Assembly: GCF_900113255.1 (NCBI RefSeq)
Contig: NZ_FOOR01000007.1
Location: 124,001-188,000, forward strand
DNA length: 64,000 bases
Direction: 5' to 3'
DNA from: Novosphingobium sp. CF614
GTDB lineage: Bacteria > Pseudomonadota > Alphaproteobacteria > Sphingomonadales > Sphingomonadaceae
In this document: positions 47,780 to 57,217 of the stretch, one piece after another
Position numbering within the stretch: position 1 is the stretch's first letter
Layout of the letters: every line of letters begins with the position of its first letter
Position numbers and translations under genes: made by a program
Notes under the pieces: generated by a model
Told to the model about the DNA's origin: nothing
The model's input: the letters and a program-made list of their open reading frames with translations, nothing else
Database searches by the model: none

Positions 47780-48759
47780 TGGCCGGCGCCGCGTCGCATC
47801 GCTCGACCTTGGGCAATATCGCGCCGCTGATCGCCAGGCGGGCGCTGTCCTCGCTGCTGACGCTGTTCCTCGTTTCAGTGGTGATCTTCACCGTCAGCGG
47901 CCTGCTGCCGGGAGACGCCGCGCAGGAAGCCCTCGGCCAAAGCGCGACGCGGGAACAAGTCATCGCCCTGCGGCACGAGATGGGCCTCGATCGCCCGGCT
48001 CCCGTGCGCTACATGGACTGGCTCGGCAGCATCGCGCGCGGCGATCCGGGCATGTCCTATGTCGCCAACATGCCGGTCAGCCGGATCATTTCGGACCGCC
48101 TGCCCAACACGCTGACGCTGGCCGGGATCACCGCCGTGGTCTCGGTGATACTGGCCCTGGCGATCGGCGTCGGCAGCGCCGTCAACCGGGGCGGCAAGCT
48201 CGACAGCATGCTCAACGTCGTCACGCTGTCGCTGGTGGCCATGCCCGAATTCCTGATCGCGACGCTTGGCGTCATGATCTTCTCCGTCAAGCTGCTGTGG
48301 CTGCCCTCGATCGCGCTGGTCACGCCCGATGCGAGCTGGAGCGAAACGCTGCGCTCCTATGCCCTGCCAGTGTTCTCGCTGACGTGCGTGGTCGTCGCCC
48401 AGATGGCGCGCATGACCCGCGCCGCCGTCGCCGACCAGCTCGACCGGCCTTACGTCGAGATGGCGCGGCTCAAGGGCGTGCCCTTCTCGCGCATCGTGCT
48501 GTTCCACGTCATGCCCAATGCGGTGGGGCCGGTGGTCAACGCCATGGCGCTTTCGCTGTCCTACCTCATGGGCGGGGCGATCATCGTCGAGACGATCTTC
48601 AATTTTCCAGGCCTCGCCAGCCTGATGGTCAATGCCGTGACCAGCCGCGACATGCCCCTGCTGCAATCCTGCGCGATGATCTTCTGCGCCACCTACCTTG
48701 CCCTGATGCTGGTGGCGGACGTGATCGCCATTCTCGCCAATCCGAGGCTGCGGGCATGA
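47779..48759 (+). CDS. ABC transporter permease, DppB-type
   Basis: 326 residues, six predicted membrane helices. N-terminal LLPGDAAQEALGQSATREQV and RHEMGLDRPAPVRYMDWL are typical of DppB/OppB permeases. The EAA loop (VEMARLKGVPFSRIVLFHVM) contacts the ATPase, and MGGAIIVETIFNFPGLASL follows. ATG overlaps the preceding stop (TGATG). Confidence 0.92.
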   Translation: MAGAASHRSTLGNIAPLIARRALSSLLTLFLVSVVIFTVSGLLPGDAAQEALGQSATREQVIALRHEMGLDRPAPVRYMDWLGSIARGDPGMSYVANMPVSRIISDRLPNTLTLAGITAVVSVILALAIGVGSAVNRGGKLDSMLNVVTLSLVAMPEFLIATLGVMIFSVKLLWLPSIALVTPDASWSETLRSYALPVFSLTCVVVAQMARMTRAAVADQLDRPYVEMARLKGVPFSRIVLFHVMPNAVGPVVNAMALSLSYLMGGAIIVETIFNFPGLASLMVNAVTSRDMPLLQSCAMIFCATYLALMLVADVIAILANPRLRA

Positions 48760-49580
48760 GCGGGAAGATCGCCCAGACCTTGCGAACGCTGCCGATATCC
48801 GGCCGCATCGGCCTGGGGCTGGTGCTGTTCTGGCTCGCGGTCGCGCTTGCCGGACCGTCGCTGGCGCCGTATCCGGTAGGCGCCTTCGTGGATCGGGACG
48901 TGTTCAGCGGCGCCTCGGCGCGGTTCTGGCTGGGCAGTGACTATCTCGGCCGCGACGTGCTCAGCCGCCTGCTCTGGGGCTCGCGCTATACGGTGCTCCT
49001 GGCGCTGGGCGCGGCCCTGCTGGCGGTGGCGACGGGCACATCGCTGGCCCTCGTCGCGGCGGTCCGTGGCGGTTGGACCGACGAGATCATCTCGCGCACG
49101 ATGGATACGCTGATCTCGATTCCCTCGAAGATCTTCGCGCTGGTCCTTGTCGCCGCCTTCGGTTCCTCGCTGTCGCTGCTGCTGCTCATTGCCGCCTTCA
49201 CTTACGTTCCCGGCAATTTCCGCATCGCCCGCGCGCTGGCGATGAACCTCGTCGCGCTAGACTTCGTGCAGGTGGCGCGCGCCCGCGGCGAAAGGGCCTT
49301 CCATATCGCCCTGCGCGAAGTGCTGCCCAACATGATCCACCCGCTGCTGGCCGACATGGGCCTGCGCTTCGTCTTCGTCGTCCTGCTGCTCTCGGGCCTC
49401 AGCTTTCTCGGGCTCGGCGTGCAACCCCCGCACGCGGACCTCGGCTCCCTGGTGCGCGAGAACATTTCCGGCATCACCGAGGGGGCACTCGCCATCATCG
49501 CCCCGGCGCTCGCCATCGCCACGCTGACGGTGGGGGCGAACCTGCTCATCGACGCGCTCAAGCCCGGAGCAAAGGGATGA
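48756..49580 (+). CDS. ABC transporter permease, DppC-type
   Basis: 274 residues. FWLGSDYLGRDVLSRLLWGS near residue 50, LDFVQVARARGERAFHIALR as the EAA loop, and LLLSGLSFLGLGVQPPHADL match DppC/OppC permeases. ATGA overlap with the permease before and the ATPase after shows tight coupling. Confidence 0.92.
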   Translation: MSGKIAQTLRTLPISGRIGLGLVLFWLAVALAGPSLAPYPVGAFVDRDVFSGASARFWLGSDYLGRDVLSRLLWGSRYTVLLALGAALLAVATGTSLALVAAVRGGWTDEIISRTMDTLISIPSKIFALVLVAAFGSSLSLLLLIAAFTYVPGNFRIARALAMNLVALDFVQVARARGERAFHIALREVLPNMIHPLLADMGLRFVFVVLLLSGLSFLGLGVQPPHADLGSLVRENISGITEGALAIIAPALAIATLTVGANLLIDALKPGAKG

Positions 49581-51412
49581 GCGAAGGTGGCGAAGGCGCG
49601 AACGGCGCGGCGATCGAAGTCCGCAACCTGGTCATCGACGTCGCCGGCCCGAACGGCGCCCGCAAGGCCATAGTCGAGGATATCTCCTTCGCGATCCCCC
49701 CGGGCGAGGTCCTGGCCCTGATCGGCGAATCCGGCTCCGGCAAGACGACCATCGCGCTATCGATGATGGGCTATTCGCGCTTCGGCGCGCGCATCTCGGC
49801 CGACTGCATCCGCGTTGGCGATTTGCGCATCGATCGGTTCGGCGAAGACGCGCTGCGCACCGTGCGCGGACGCCGCATCGCCTATATCGCGCAGAGCGCG
49901 GCGGCGGCCTTCAATCCCTCGCGCCCGATCATGGCGCAAGTGATCGAGCCGCTGCTGGTCCACCGCCTGGCCGACCGGCGGACGGCCCAGGCCAGGGCCA
50001 TCGAACTGTTCCGCGCCCTCGCCCTGCCCTCGCCGGAGATCATCGGCCAGCGATACCCGCACCAGGTGTCGGGCGGCCAGCTCCAGCGGCTCATGGCGGC
50101 CATGGCGCTCATCACCGATCCCGAGCTGGTCATTCTCGACGAGCCGACCACCGCGCTCGACGTGACGACCCAGGTCGAAGTTCTCCGTGCCTTCAAGGCG
50201 GCGATCGCGCGGAGCGGGGCCACCGCGATCTACGTCAGCCACGACCTCGCCGTCGTCGCCCAAGTCGCCGACCGCATCGCCGTGCTGAAGAATGGCCGGA
50301 TGTGCGAGGAGGGACCGGCCGCGCAAGTGCTCGAATCCCCCGCCAGCGACTATACGCGCTCGCTGCTCGCCGCCGTCCGCCCGGCGGCCCGCCCGGCCTC
50401 GCAAACGGGCCGGGAAAAAGTCCTGGCCGTCTCCGGCCTTCACGCCGGATATGGCCGAGTGATCGACGGGATTCCCGCGATCCCGGTCCTGCGCGACGTG
50501 AGCTTCGTCCTGCGGCGCGGGGCGACGCTGGGGATCATCGGGGAATCGGGTTCGGGCAAATCGACGCTCGCGCGCGTCATCGCCGGCCTGCTGCCCGCCG
50601 CCGCAGGGGAAATCCTGCTGGAAGGGGAGCGCCTGCCCCCGGACATGGCGCGCCGCAGCCGGGAGCAGTTGCGGCGGGTCCAACTGGTGTTCCAGAACGC
50701 CGACACCGCCCTGAACCCCGCCCATACCGTCGGGCAGATACTTGCGCGCCCGCTGGCCTTCTTCCACCGCATGAAGGGTGCGGCCGCCGATACCCGGGTG
50801 GCCGAACTGCTGGACCTGATCCAGCTTCCGCGCGAGATCGGGGCGCGCCGCAGCACCGAGCTGTCGGGCGGCCAGAAGCAGCGGATCAACCTCGCCCGCG
50901 CCCTTGCCGCCGAACCCGACGTCCTGCTCTGCGACGAAGTGACGTCCGCGCTCGATACCGTGGTGGGGGCCGCCATCCTCGACCTCATCGACGGGCTGCG
51001 GCGCGAACTCGGGATCGCCACGGTCTTTATCAGCCACGACATATCGACCGTGAAGGCGTTCTGCGACGATATGCTCGTGCTCTATTCCGGCAATGCCGTG
51101 GAACAGGCGAGCCGGGCCGAATTCGCGGGCGATACCCGCCATCCCTATACGCGCCTGCTGATCGATTCGGTGCCGGAGATGGACCGGGGCTGGCTCGCCC
51201 ATCGCGCCGCCGTGGAGCGTGCCGCCCTGCCTGGCGCCGCGCTCGAGAACCCCCGGGGCGAAGCGCTGTGCCGCTTCCTGCCGCGCTGCCCGGTTGCCGT
51301 GGCCGGGACTTGCGATACCGTGCCCGTTCCCCTGCGCCAAGCCGGCAGCCACGCCGTCCTGTGCCATCGCACGCTGGCCGATCTCGCTTCGGCGGGGATC
51401 ATGGGAAACTGA
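49577..51412 (+). CDS. Fused double-ATPase (DppD-DppF type) ABC transporter protein
   Basis: 611 residues with two complete ATP-binding domains in one chain. First: Walker A GESGSGKTT, VSGGQLQRL signature, LVILDEPTTALD Walker B. Second, after a linker near residue 275: GESGSGKST, VFQNADTALNPAHTVG, LSGGQKQRINLARAL, and Walker B variant LLCDEVTSALD with E retained. A peptide-transporter C-terminus (HPYTRLLIDSVPEMDR) and cysteines (CRFLPRCPVAVAGTC) follow. DppD and DppF are usually two proteins. Confidence 0.93.
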   Translation: MSEGGEGANGAAIEVRNLVIDVAGPNGARKAIVEDISFAIPPGEVLALIGESGSGKTTIALSMMGYSRFGARISADCIRVGDLRIDRFGEDALRTVRGRRIAYIAQSAAAAFNPSRPIMAQVIEPLLVHRLADRRTAQARAIELFRALALPSPEIIGQRYPHQVSGGQLQRLMAAMALITDPELVILDEPTTALDVTTQVEVLRAFKAAIARSGATAIYVSHDLAVVAQVADRIAVLKNGRMCEEGPAAQVLESPASDYTRSLLAAVRPAARPASQTGREKVLAVSGLHAGYGRVIDGIPAIPVLRDVSFVLRRGATLGIIGESGSGKSTLARVIAGLLPAAAGEILLEGERLPPDMARRSREQLRRVQLVFQNADTALNPAHTVGQILARPLAFFHRMKGAAADTRVAELLDLIQLPREIGARRSTELSGGQKQRINLARALAAEPDVLLCDEVTSALDTVVGAAILDLIDGLRRELGIATVFISHDISTVKAFCDDMLVLYSGNAVEQASRAEFAGDTRHPYTRLLIDSVPEMDRGWLAHRAAVERAALPGAALENPRGEALCRFLPRCPVAVAGTCDTVPVPLRQAGSHAVLCHRTLADLASAGIMGN

Positions 51413-51742
51413 CCGGTCGGTCCGGAGATGCCATCGATAGCTGCGCAATATTGTTCCGAATGGTCTGGAAAACCAGCACCTCATGCCTCTACCTTGTCGA
51501 TAGAGGGCATCTGAAACCAAGTCGCTTGAAGCAAGACTCAATCTTCTCCCTTCGTCGCCCGCGAGACGGCGAAGCCGCCGAAGCGATCCAGGGCGCCGTC
51601 GAACCGTTCTGGATTGCCGCGCCGCCTTCGGCGGCTCGCAATGACGAAGGGACGGGGAACACGAGTTCCGATCAACGAGATTTGGTATGAAACCAACAGG
51701 CCCGGCGTCGGGACATCGCCGGATCATAACGGAGAAAGTCAG
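51413..51742. other. Intergenic region between the transporter and the GNAT gene
   Basis: 330 bases. It holds a small perfect dyad CCTCTA-N9-TAGAGG (51486-51506), possibly a transcription end for the transporter genes, then the palindromic repeat element described separately. GGAG at 51731-51734 is the ribosome binding site of the GNAT gene. No gene. Confidence 0.55.
51513..51694. repeat. Palindromic intergenic element, copy B (most complete)
   Basis: About 180 bases with imperfectly inverted ends. Left: AAACCAAGTCGCTTG, AGACTCAATC, CCCTTCGTCGCCCGCGAG. Right: the reverse of CATACCAAATCTCGTTGA and CCCTTCGTCATTGCGAG. In the middle AAGCGATCCAGGGCG faces TTCTGGATTGCCGC. The inverted structure and repeated occurrence suggest a small mobile palindrome (MITE-like). 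No gene is in it. Confidence 0.7.
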
Positions 51743-52597
51743 ATGGTGGTTGCGGTAAAAGCCCCCAACGTGTTGCGCGACATGACGATGGAGGACCTGC
51801 CCCGCGCGGTCGAACTTTCCGCCGAACAATCCTGGCCGCATCGGACCGAGGACTGGCAACTGTTCTTCGAGCTGGGCGAAGGCATCGTGGCGGAGTGCGA
51901 CGGCAAGGTCGTCGGTTCGATCATGGCCTGGCGCTATGGCGACGATTTCGCCTCGATCGGCATGGTCATCGTCACCCCGGAAAAGCAGCGCGAGGGAATC
52001 GGCCGCCAGTTGATGGAGGCCATGCTCGCCCGCCTTGGAAACCGCAACGTCATGCTCAACGCGACGGCGGACGGCCTGCCGCTTTACGCCCGGCTGGGTT
52101 TCGAGCCTTACGTGACCGTGCGCCAGCATCACGGCCCGGCACCGACGATGCCGCTGGCGGCGCTGCAACCCGGCGAACGCGTCCGCCCGATGGGCGCCAC
52201 CGACGACATGCTGCCCGCGCTCTACAGCCGGGCGGTCGGCATGGACCGGGACGAATTCTTCACGCGGCTGGCGCAGGACAGCCAGTCGATCGTGCTCTCG
52301 CGCGATCACGAGCCGGTCGGCTTCGCGCTGCTGCGCCGTTTCGGGCGTGGACGCGTGATCGCGCCGATCGTCGCGCCCGATCTGGGCGGGGCGCAAGCGC
52401 TCGTCACCCATTGGCTGGGCGCCACGGCAGGCAAGTTCTGCCGCATCGACGCGGTCGACGGCACCGGCCTGTCCGAATGGCTGGAGGACATCGGTCTGCC
52501 TTGCGTGGACAGCGTTACGACAATGGTGCGCGGAACTCCGCCGGCCGCGGCGGCCGGCAGCCGGATCTTCGCCATCGCGGCCCAGGCCTTCGGCTGA
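51743..52597 (+). CDS. GNAT acetyltransferase-like protein
   Basis: 284 residues. The N-terminal half is a GNAT domain with the acetyl-CoA loop KQREGIGRQLMEAML and ADGLPLYARLGFEPYVTV; the C-terminal half (about 150-284) looks like a second, degenerate domain with SQSIVLSRDHEPVGFALLRR. Shared stop/start with the aldehyde dehydrogenase (TGATG) places it in the catabolic operon. The acceptor is unknown. Confidence 0.85.
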   Translation: MVVAVKAPNVLRDMTMEDLPRAVELSAEQSWPHRTEDWQLFFELGEGIVAECDGKVVGSIMAWRYGDDFASIGMVIVTPEKQREGIGRQLMEAMLARLGNRNVMLNATADGLPLYARLGFEPYVTVRQHHGPAPTMPLAALQPGERVRPMGATDDMLPALYSRAVGMDRDEFFTRLAQDSQSIVLSRDHEPVGFALLRRFGRGRVIAPIVAPDLGGAQALVTHWLGATAGKFCRIDAVDGTGLSEWLEDIGLPCVDSVTTMVRGTPPAAAAGSRIFAIAAQAFG

Positions 52598-54054
52598 TGC
52601 CGCAGCTTCGCGATCCCTCGCTGCTGCGCGAAGCGGCACTGGTCGCGGGTGCCTGGCTGGCGGCCGATCCGGGCACCGGCATTGCCGTCGACAATCCCGC
52701 CGACGGCAGCCTCGTCGGCCATGTCCCCGCGTGCGGACGGGCGGAAACCCAGGCCGCGATCGACGCCGCCATGGCCGCCTGGCCGGAGTGGCGCGCCCGC
52801 ACCGCCGGCGAGCGCTGCGCCCTCGTCGAACGCTGGCACGCGCTGGTCCTGGAGAACCTGCCCGATCTTGCCCGCATCATGACCGCCGAGCAGGGCAAGC
52901 CGCTGCCCGAGGCTGAGGGCGAGATTCGCTACTCCGCCAGCTTCATCAAGTGGTTCGCCGAGGAAGGCCGCCGCGTCGGCGCCCGCAACGTCACCTCTCC
53001 CGAACGCGATCGGCGCATCATTGTCCTGGCCGAGCCGGTCGGACCCAGCGCCATCATCACCCCGTGGAACTTTCCGGCGGCGATGATTACGCGCAAGTGC
53101 GCGCCGGCCCTCGCCGCCGGCTGCCCGGTCATCATCAAGCCTTCCGAATTCACGCCCTTCACCGCGCTCGCGCTGGCCGACCTGGCCTTGCGCGCCGGCA
53201 TCCCCCCGGGCCTGGTCCATGTCGTGACCGGCACGCCGCAGGAAATCGGCGCGACTTTCGCCGCCAGCCCGGATGTCCGCAAGCTGTCGTTCACCGGCTC
53301 GACCCGCGTCGGCGCGCTGCTGATGCGCCAGTGCGCCGACACCATCAAGCGCGTAAGCCTGGAACTGGGCGGCAATGCCCCGCTGATCGTGTTCGAGGAC
53401 GCCGACCTCGACCTGGCGGTCAAGGCCACCATGGTCAGCAAGTTCCGCAATTCGGGCCAGACCTGCGTCTGCGCCAACCGCATCCTGGTGCATGCCGCGA
53501 TCCACGACGAATTCGCGGCAAGGCTCGGCACGGCCGTCGCGGCACTGCATGCGGCGCCGGGCATGGAGGCCGGATCGACCATCGGCCCGCTCATCAACGC
53601 CGCGGCGGTGGCCAAGGTCTCGGCACACGTCGCCGACGCGCTGGACAAGGGCGGGCGCATCCTGGCGGCCGGCGGCGGGCGCAAGGACGGCAACTTCGCG
53701 CGCGCCGTCGTGATCGCCGATGCCCGCACGGACATGCGCCTGGCGAGCGAGGAAACCTTCGGCCCGGTCGCTCCGCTGTTCCGCTTCGAGGACGAGGCGC
53801 AGGCGCTTGCCATGGCCAACGATACGCCTTACGGGCTCGCCAGCTACTTCTACACCCGCGATCTTTCGCGCGCTTTCCGTGTGGCCGAGGCGCTGGAAGC
53901 GGGCATGGTCGCCCTCAATACAGGCTCCATCGCCATGGAAATGGCACCCTTCGGCGGAATCAAGCAATCGGGCCTCGGCCGCGAGGGCGGCACGGCGGGC
54001 ATCGAGGAATACCTGGAGACGAAGGCCTTCCACATCGGCGGCCTCGAACGATAA
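52597..54054 (+). CDS. NAD(P)-dependent aldehyde dehydrogenase, succinate-semialdehyde type
   Basis: 485 residues. ITPWNFPAAMITRKCAPALA and IKPSEFTPFTAL bind cofactor; LSFTGSTRVGALL, catalytic glutamate in LELGGNAPLIVFED and catalytic cysteine in NSGQTCVCANRI are present; the C-terminal FGGIKQSGLGREGG is typical of GabD-like enzymes. It fits oxidation of a semialdehyde produced by the cluster's aminotransferase. Confidence 0.92.
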   Translation: MPQLRDPSLLREAALVAGAWLAADPGTGIAVDNPADGSLVGHVPACGRAETQAAIDAAMAAWPEWRARTAGERCALVERWHALVLENLPDLARIMTAEQGKPLPEAEGEIRYSASFIKWFAEEGRRVGARNVTSPERDRRIIVLAEPVGPSAIITPWNFPAAMITRKCAPALAAGCPVIIKPSEFTPFTALALADLALRAGIPPGLVHVVTGTPQEIGATFAASPDVRKLSFTGSTRVGALLMRQCADTIKRVSLELGGNAPLIVFEDADLDLAVKATMVSKFRNSGQTCVCANRILVHAAIHDEFAARLGTAVAALHAAPGMEAGSTIGPLINAAAVAKVSAHVADALDKGGRILAAGGGRKDGNFARAVVIADARTDMRLASEETFGPVAPLFRFEDEAQALAMANDTPYGLASYFYTRDLSRAFRVAEALEAGMVALNTGSIAMEMAPFGGIKQSGLGREGGTAGIEEYLETKAFHIGGLER

Positions 54055-54072
54055 GGGCAAGGGAGCACGGGC

Positions 54073-55149
54073 ATGAGTACGAAACGCCGCTATTCGATCG
54101 CGGTCATTCCTGGCGACGGCATCGGCAAGGAAGTCATGCCCGAAGGCACCCGCGCCCTCGAAGCGGCGGCATCGGCGCACGGCTTCGAACTCGACCTGCA
54201 ATGGCACGATTTCGCCAGCTGCGATTACTATGCGCAGCACGGCCAGATGATGCCCGACGACTGGAAGGACCGCATCGGCAAGGTCGACGCGATCTTCTTC
54301 GGCGCCGTCGGCTGGCCCGAAACGGTGCCCGACCATATCTCGCTATGGCAATCGCTCCTCCAGTTCCGGCGCGAGTTCGACCAATACGTCAACTTGCGCC
54401 CGGTCCGGCTGATGCCCGGCGTCCCCTGCCCGCTCGCCGGCCGCGAGCCGGGCGACATCGACTTCTGGGTGGTGCGCGAGAATACCGAGGGTGAATACAG
54501 TTCGGTCGGCGGGCACATGTTCCCCGGCACCGAGCGCGAGATCGTGATCCAGGAAACGGTAATGACCCGCCACGGCGTCGACCGCGTCCTGCGCTATGCC
54601 TTCGACCTTGCCCGCAAGCGCGAGCGCAAGCACCTGACCAGCGCCACCAAGTCCAACGGCATCGCCATCACCATGCCGTTCTGGGACGGGCGCGTGGAGG
54701 CTATCGCCGAGGAATATCCCGAAGTCAGCCACGACAAGTACCACATCGATATCCTGACCGCGCAGTTCGTGCTCAATCCGCAGCGCTTCGACGTGGTCGT
54801 CGCTTCCAATCTGTTCGGCGACATCCTATCCGACCTGGGACCCGCCTGCACCGGCACGATCGGCGTCGCCCCTTCGGCGAACATCAACCCGACCGGCAAG
54901 CATCCCTCGCTGTTCGAACCGGTCCATGGATCGGCGCCCGACATCGCGGGCAAGGGCATCGCCAATCCGATCGGCCAGGTGTGGTCCGCCGCGATGATGC
55001 TGGAGCATCTGGGCGAGGCCGAAGCCGCCGCCTCGATCATGCGCGCGGTCGAAACCACGCTGGCATCGCCGTCGGGCCGGACGGGCGACCTCAAGGGCAC
55101 TGCCGACACGGTATCCTGCGGCAAGGCGATAGCCGCTGAGATCGGCTGA
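54073..55149 (+). CDS. Tartrate/D-malate-type decarboxylating dehydrogenase
   Basis: 358 residues of the isocitrate/isopropylmalate superfamily, IPGDGIGKEVMPEGTRAL near the start. Substrate and metal region: LRPVRLMPGVPCPL, DFWVVRENTEGEYSSVG, then DILTAQFVLNPQRFDVVV and LFGDILSDLGPACTG; cofactor site EPVHGSAPDIAGKGIANPIG. The WVVRENTEGEYS motif is that of tartrate dehydrogenase/D-malate enzymes. It lies 18 bases after the aldehyde dehydrogenase. Confidence 0.9.
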   Translation: MSTKRRYSIAVIPGDGIGKEVMPEGTRALEAAASAHGFELDLQWHDFASCDYYAQHGQMMPDDWKDRIGKVDAIFFGAVGWPETVPDHISLWQSLLQFRREFDQYVNLRPVRLMPGVPCPLAGREPGDIDFWVVRENTEGEYSSVGGHMFPGTEREIVIQETVMTRHGVDRVLRYAFDLARKRERKHLTSATKSNGIAITMPFWDGRVEAIAEEYPEVSHDKYHIDILTAQFVLNPQRFDVVVASNLFGDILSDLGPACTGTIGVAPSANINPTGKHPSLFEPVHGSAPDIAGKGIANPIGQVWSAAMMLEHLGEAEAAASIMRAVETTLASPSGRTGDLKGTADTVSCGKAIAAEIG

Positions 55150-55290
55150 TACCAAGGTTCTCCGATGGGAAAGGTGTAACCCAGGCGCACGGCAGAATCT
55201 GCCGCGCCGCCGCGCCCAAGTTTCGCCGAAGGGCGATGACCGCGGGGATTTCAGCGCAACCCGCCGGCCGGGCCCGAATAGCATCGGGGC

Positions 55291-56700
55291 ATGGAAAATG
55301 TTCTCTCCGGCGCACCGGCGTTCCCGTCCAACCAGTCGCTCATCGATATCGACCGCCGACACCTGATCCACCCGGTCACCTCGTTCCGCGGCCATGAGGC
55401 GCACGGAGCGCGGGTGCTGGCATCGGGCGACGGAATGTGGCTGACCGATATCGACGGCAAGCGCGTGCTCGATGCCTTCGCCGGCCTGTGGTGCGTCAAC
55501 GTCGGCTATGGGCAGGAATCGATCGTCGCGGTGGCGGCGGAACAGATGCGCCGGCTGCCCTATGCCACGGGCTATTTCCACTTCGGCAGCGAGCCGGCGA
55601 TCCTGCTGGCCGACAAGCTTGCCGCGCTGGCGCCGGCCGGCCTCGACCATGTCTACTTCACGCTCGGCGGCTCGGACGCGGTGGACAGCGCGATCCGCTA
55701 TATCACCCATTACTTCAACGCCATCGGCAAGCCCGAGAAGAAGCAGTTCATCGCGCTCGAATGGGGCTACCACGGTTCCAGTTCGAACGGCGCGGGGCTG
55801 ACCGCGCTGGCGAACTTCCATCGCGGCTTCGACCTGCCGCGCCCCTGGCAGCATCACATCGCCTCGCCCTATCCCTATCGCCATCCCGACGGCCAGGACG
55901 ATTGCGCCGTCGTCGCCTCGACCGTCGCCGCGCTGGAGGCCAAGGTCGCGGAACTGGGCGCGGACAACGTCGCGGCCTTCTGCTGCGAACCGATTCAGGG
56001 TTCGGGCGGCGTGATCGTTCCGCCGCGCGGTTGGCTCAAGGCGATCCGCGCGGCCTGCGACCGGCTCGGCATTCTCCTGCTGGTGGACGAAGTCATCACC
56101 GGCTTCGGTCGCACCGGCCCGATGTTCGCCTGCGACGACGAAGGCGTTTCGCCCGATTTCATGACGCTCGCCAAGGGCCTGACCTCCGGCTACGCGCCGA
56201 TGGGCGCGCTGCTGATGGCCGATCATGTCTACCAAACGATCGCGGATTCCGCGCCGGCCGCGCTGGCGGTGGGGCATGGTTTCACTTATTCCGGGCATCC
56301 GGTCAGCGCCGCGGTCGGGCTTGAAGTGATCCGTCTCTACGAGAACGGCCTGCTGGACAACGGCCTGCGGGCCGGCGCGCGCTTCGCCCACCACCTCGCG
56401 CGAATCCGCGAGCATCCGCTGGTCGGCGATACGCGCGAACGCGGCCTGCTCGGCGCGATCGAGCTGGTCAGCGACAAGCGGACCAAGGCCGGCTTCGGGG
56501 CCGACCTGGACATCGCCGGCAGGCTGTCCGCCCTGACCTGGGAGAACGGCGTCATCGTGCGGTGTTTTGCCAATGCGGTCATAGGCTTCGCACCGGCACT
56601 ATGCTGTTCCGAAAGCGAGATGGACCTGATATTCGAACGCGTGGAACGGTCGCTGGATCAGTTGCTGGATATGCCGGACATCCGACGGGCGCTGGGCTGA
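55291..56700 (+). CDS. Class III (omega) aminotransferase
   Basis: 469 residues. DIDGKRVLDAFAGLWCVNVG at the N-terminus, the PLP pocket with FCCEPIQGSGGVIVPPRGWL, VDEVITGFGRTG and the Schiff-base lysine in TLAKGLTSGYAPMGAL. Such enzymes transaminate omega-amino compounds (GABA, beta-alanine, putrescine, taurine) with pyruvate. It is followed 13 bases later by the Lrp-type regulator. Paired with the aldehyde dehydrogenase it forms an amine-to-acid module. Confidence 0.92.
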   Translation: MENVLSGAPAFPSNQSLIDIDRRHLIHPVTSFRGHEAHGARVLASGDGMWLTDIDGKRVLDAFAGLWCVNVGYGQESIVAVAAEQMRRLPYATGYFHFGSEPAILLADKLAALAPAGLDHVYFTLGGSDAVDSAIRYITHYFNAIGKPEKKQFIALEWGYHGSSSNGAGLTALANFHRGFDLPRPWQHHIASPYPYRHPDGQDDCAVVASTVAALEAKVAELGADNVAAFCCEPIQGSGGVIVPPRGWLKAIRAACDRLGILLLVDEVITGFGRTGPMFACDDEGVSPDFMTLAKGLTSGYAPMGALLMADHVYQTIADSAPAALAVGHGFTYSGHPVSAAVGLEVIRLYENGLLDNGLRAGARFAHHLARIREHPLVGDTRERGLLGAIELVSDKRTKAGFGADLDIAGRLSALTWENGVIVRCFANAVIGFAPALCCSESEMDLIFERVERSLDQLLDMPDIRRALG

Positions 56701-56713
56701 GGGGGAAAACGTC

Positions 56714-57199
56714 GTGCTGGGCCCGAAACTTGACCGCATCGATCTGAAGATCCTTGCCATGTTGCAGCAATGCGGCCGCATCACCAATGTCGAGTTGTCG
56801 GACGCCGTGGGCCTCTCGCCCAGCCCCTGCCTCACCCGCGTCAAGCGCCTGGAAAGCGCCGGCTACATCACCGGCTACGGCGCGCACATCAATCTCAACA
56901 AACTGGGCGAATTCCTCACCGTCTTCACCGAGGTGACGCTCAGCGAACATCGCCGGGGCGACTTCTCGCGTTTCGAGATGCGGATCGCCAAGCTTGACGA
57001 AGTGGTGGAATGCCATCTCGTCAGCGGCGGCTACGACTACCTGCTCAAGTTCGTCGCCCGCGGCGTCACCCACTACCAGTCGATCATCGAACAGATGCTG
57101 GAAAGCGACTACGGGATCGAGAAGTACTTCAGTTACATCGTCATCAAGAGCCCCTTCATCAAGCATCACTTTCCGATCCAGAACCTGTTCGGCGAGTAG
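56714..57199 (+). CDS. Lrp/AsnC-family regulator
   Basis: 161 residues, GTG start. LDRIDLKILAMLQQCGRITN and VELSDAVGLSPSPCLTRVKR form the helix-turn-helix; the C-terminal RAM domain includes VVECHLVSGGYDYLLKFVAR. It is placed between the aminotransferase and the amidohydrolase on the same strand and is the likely ligand-responsive regulator of the cluster. Confidence 0.93.
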   Translation: MLGPKLDRIDLKILAMLQQCGRITNVELSDAVGLSPSPCLTRVKRLESAGYITGYGAHINLNKLGEFLTVFTEVTLSEHRRGDFSRFEMRIAKLDEVVECHLVSGGYDYLLKFVARGVTHYQSIIEQMLESDYGIEKYFSYIVIKSPFIKHHFPIQNLFGE

Positions 57200-57217
57200 G
57201 TGGGCGGGACGGCATCG

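Noticed and set aside
49757-52639. Minus-strand open frame (960 codons) across the ABC ATPase and GNAT gene
   Set aside because: Both Walker sites and the GNAT motif lie on the plus strand, and the minus frame crosses a palindromic repeat.
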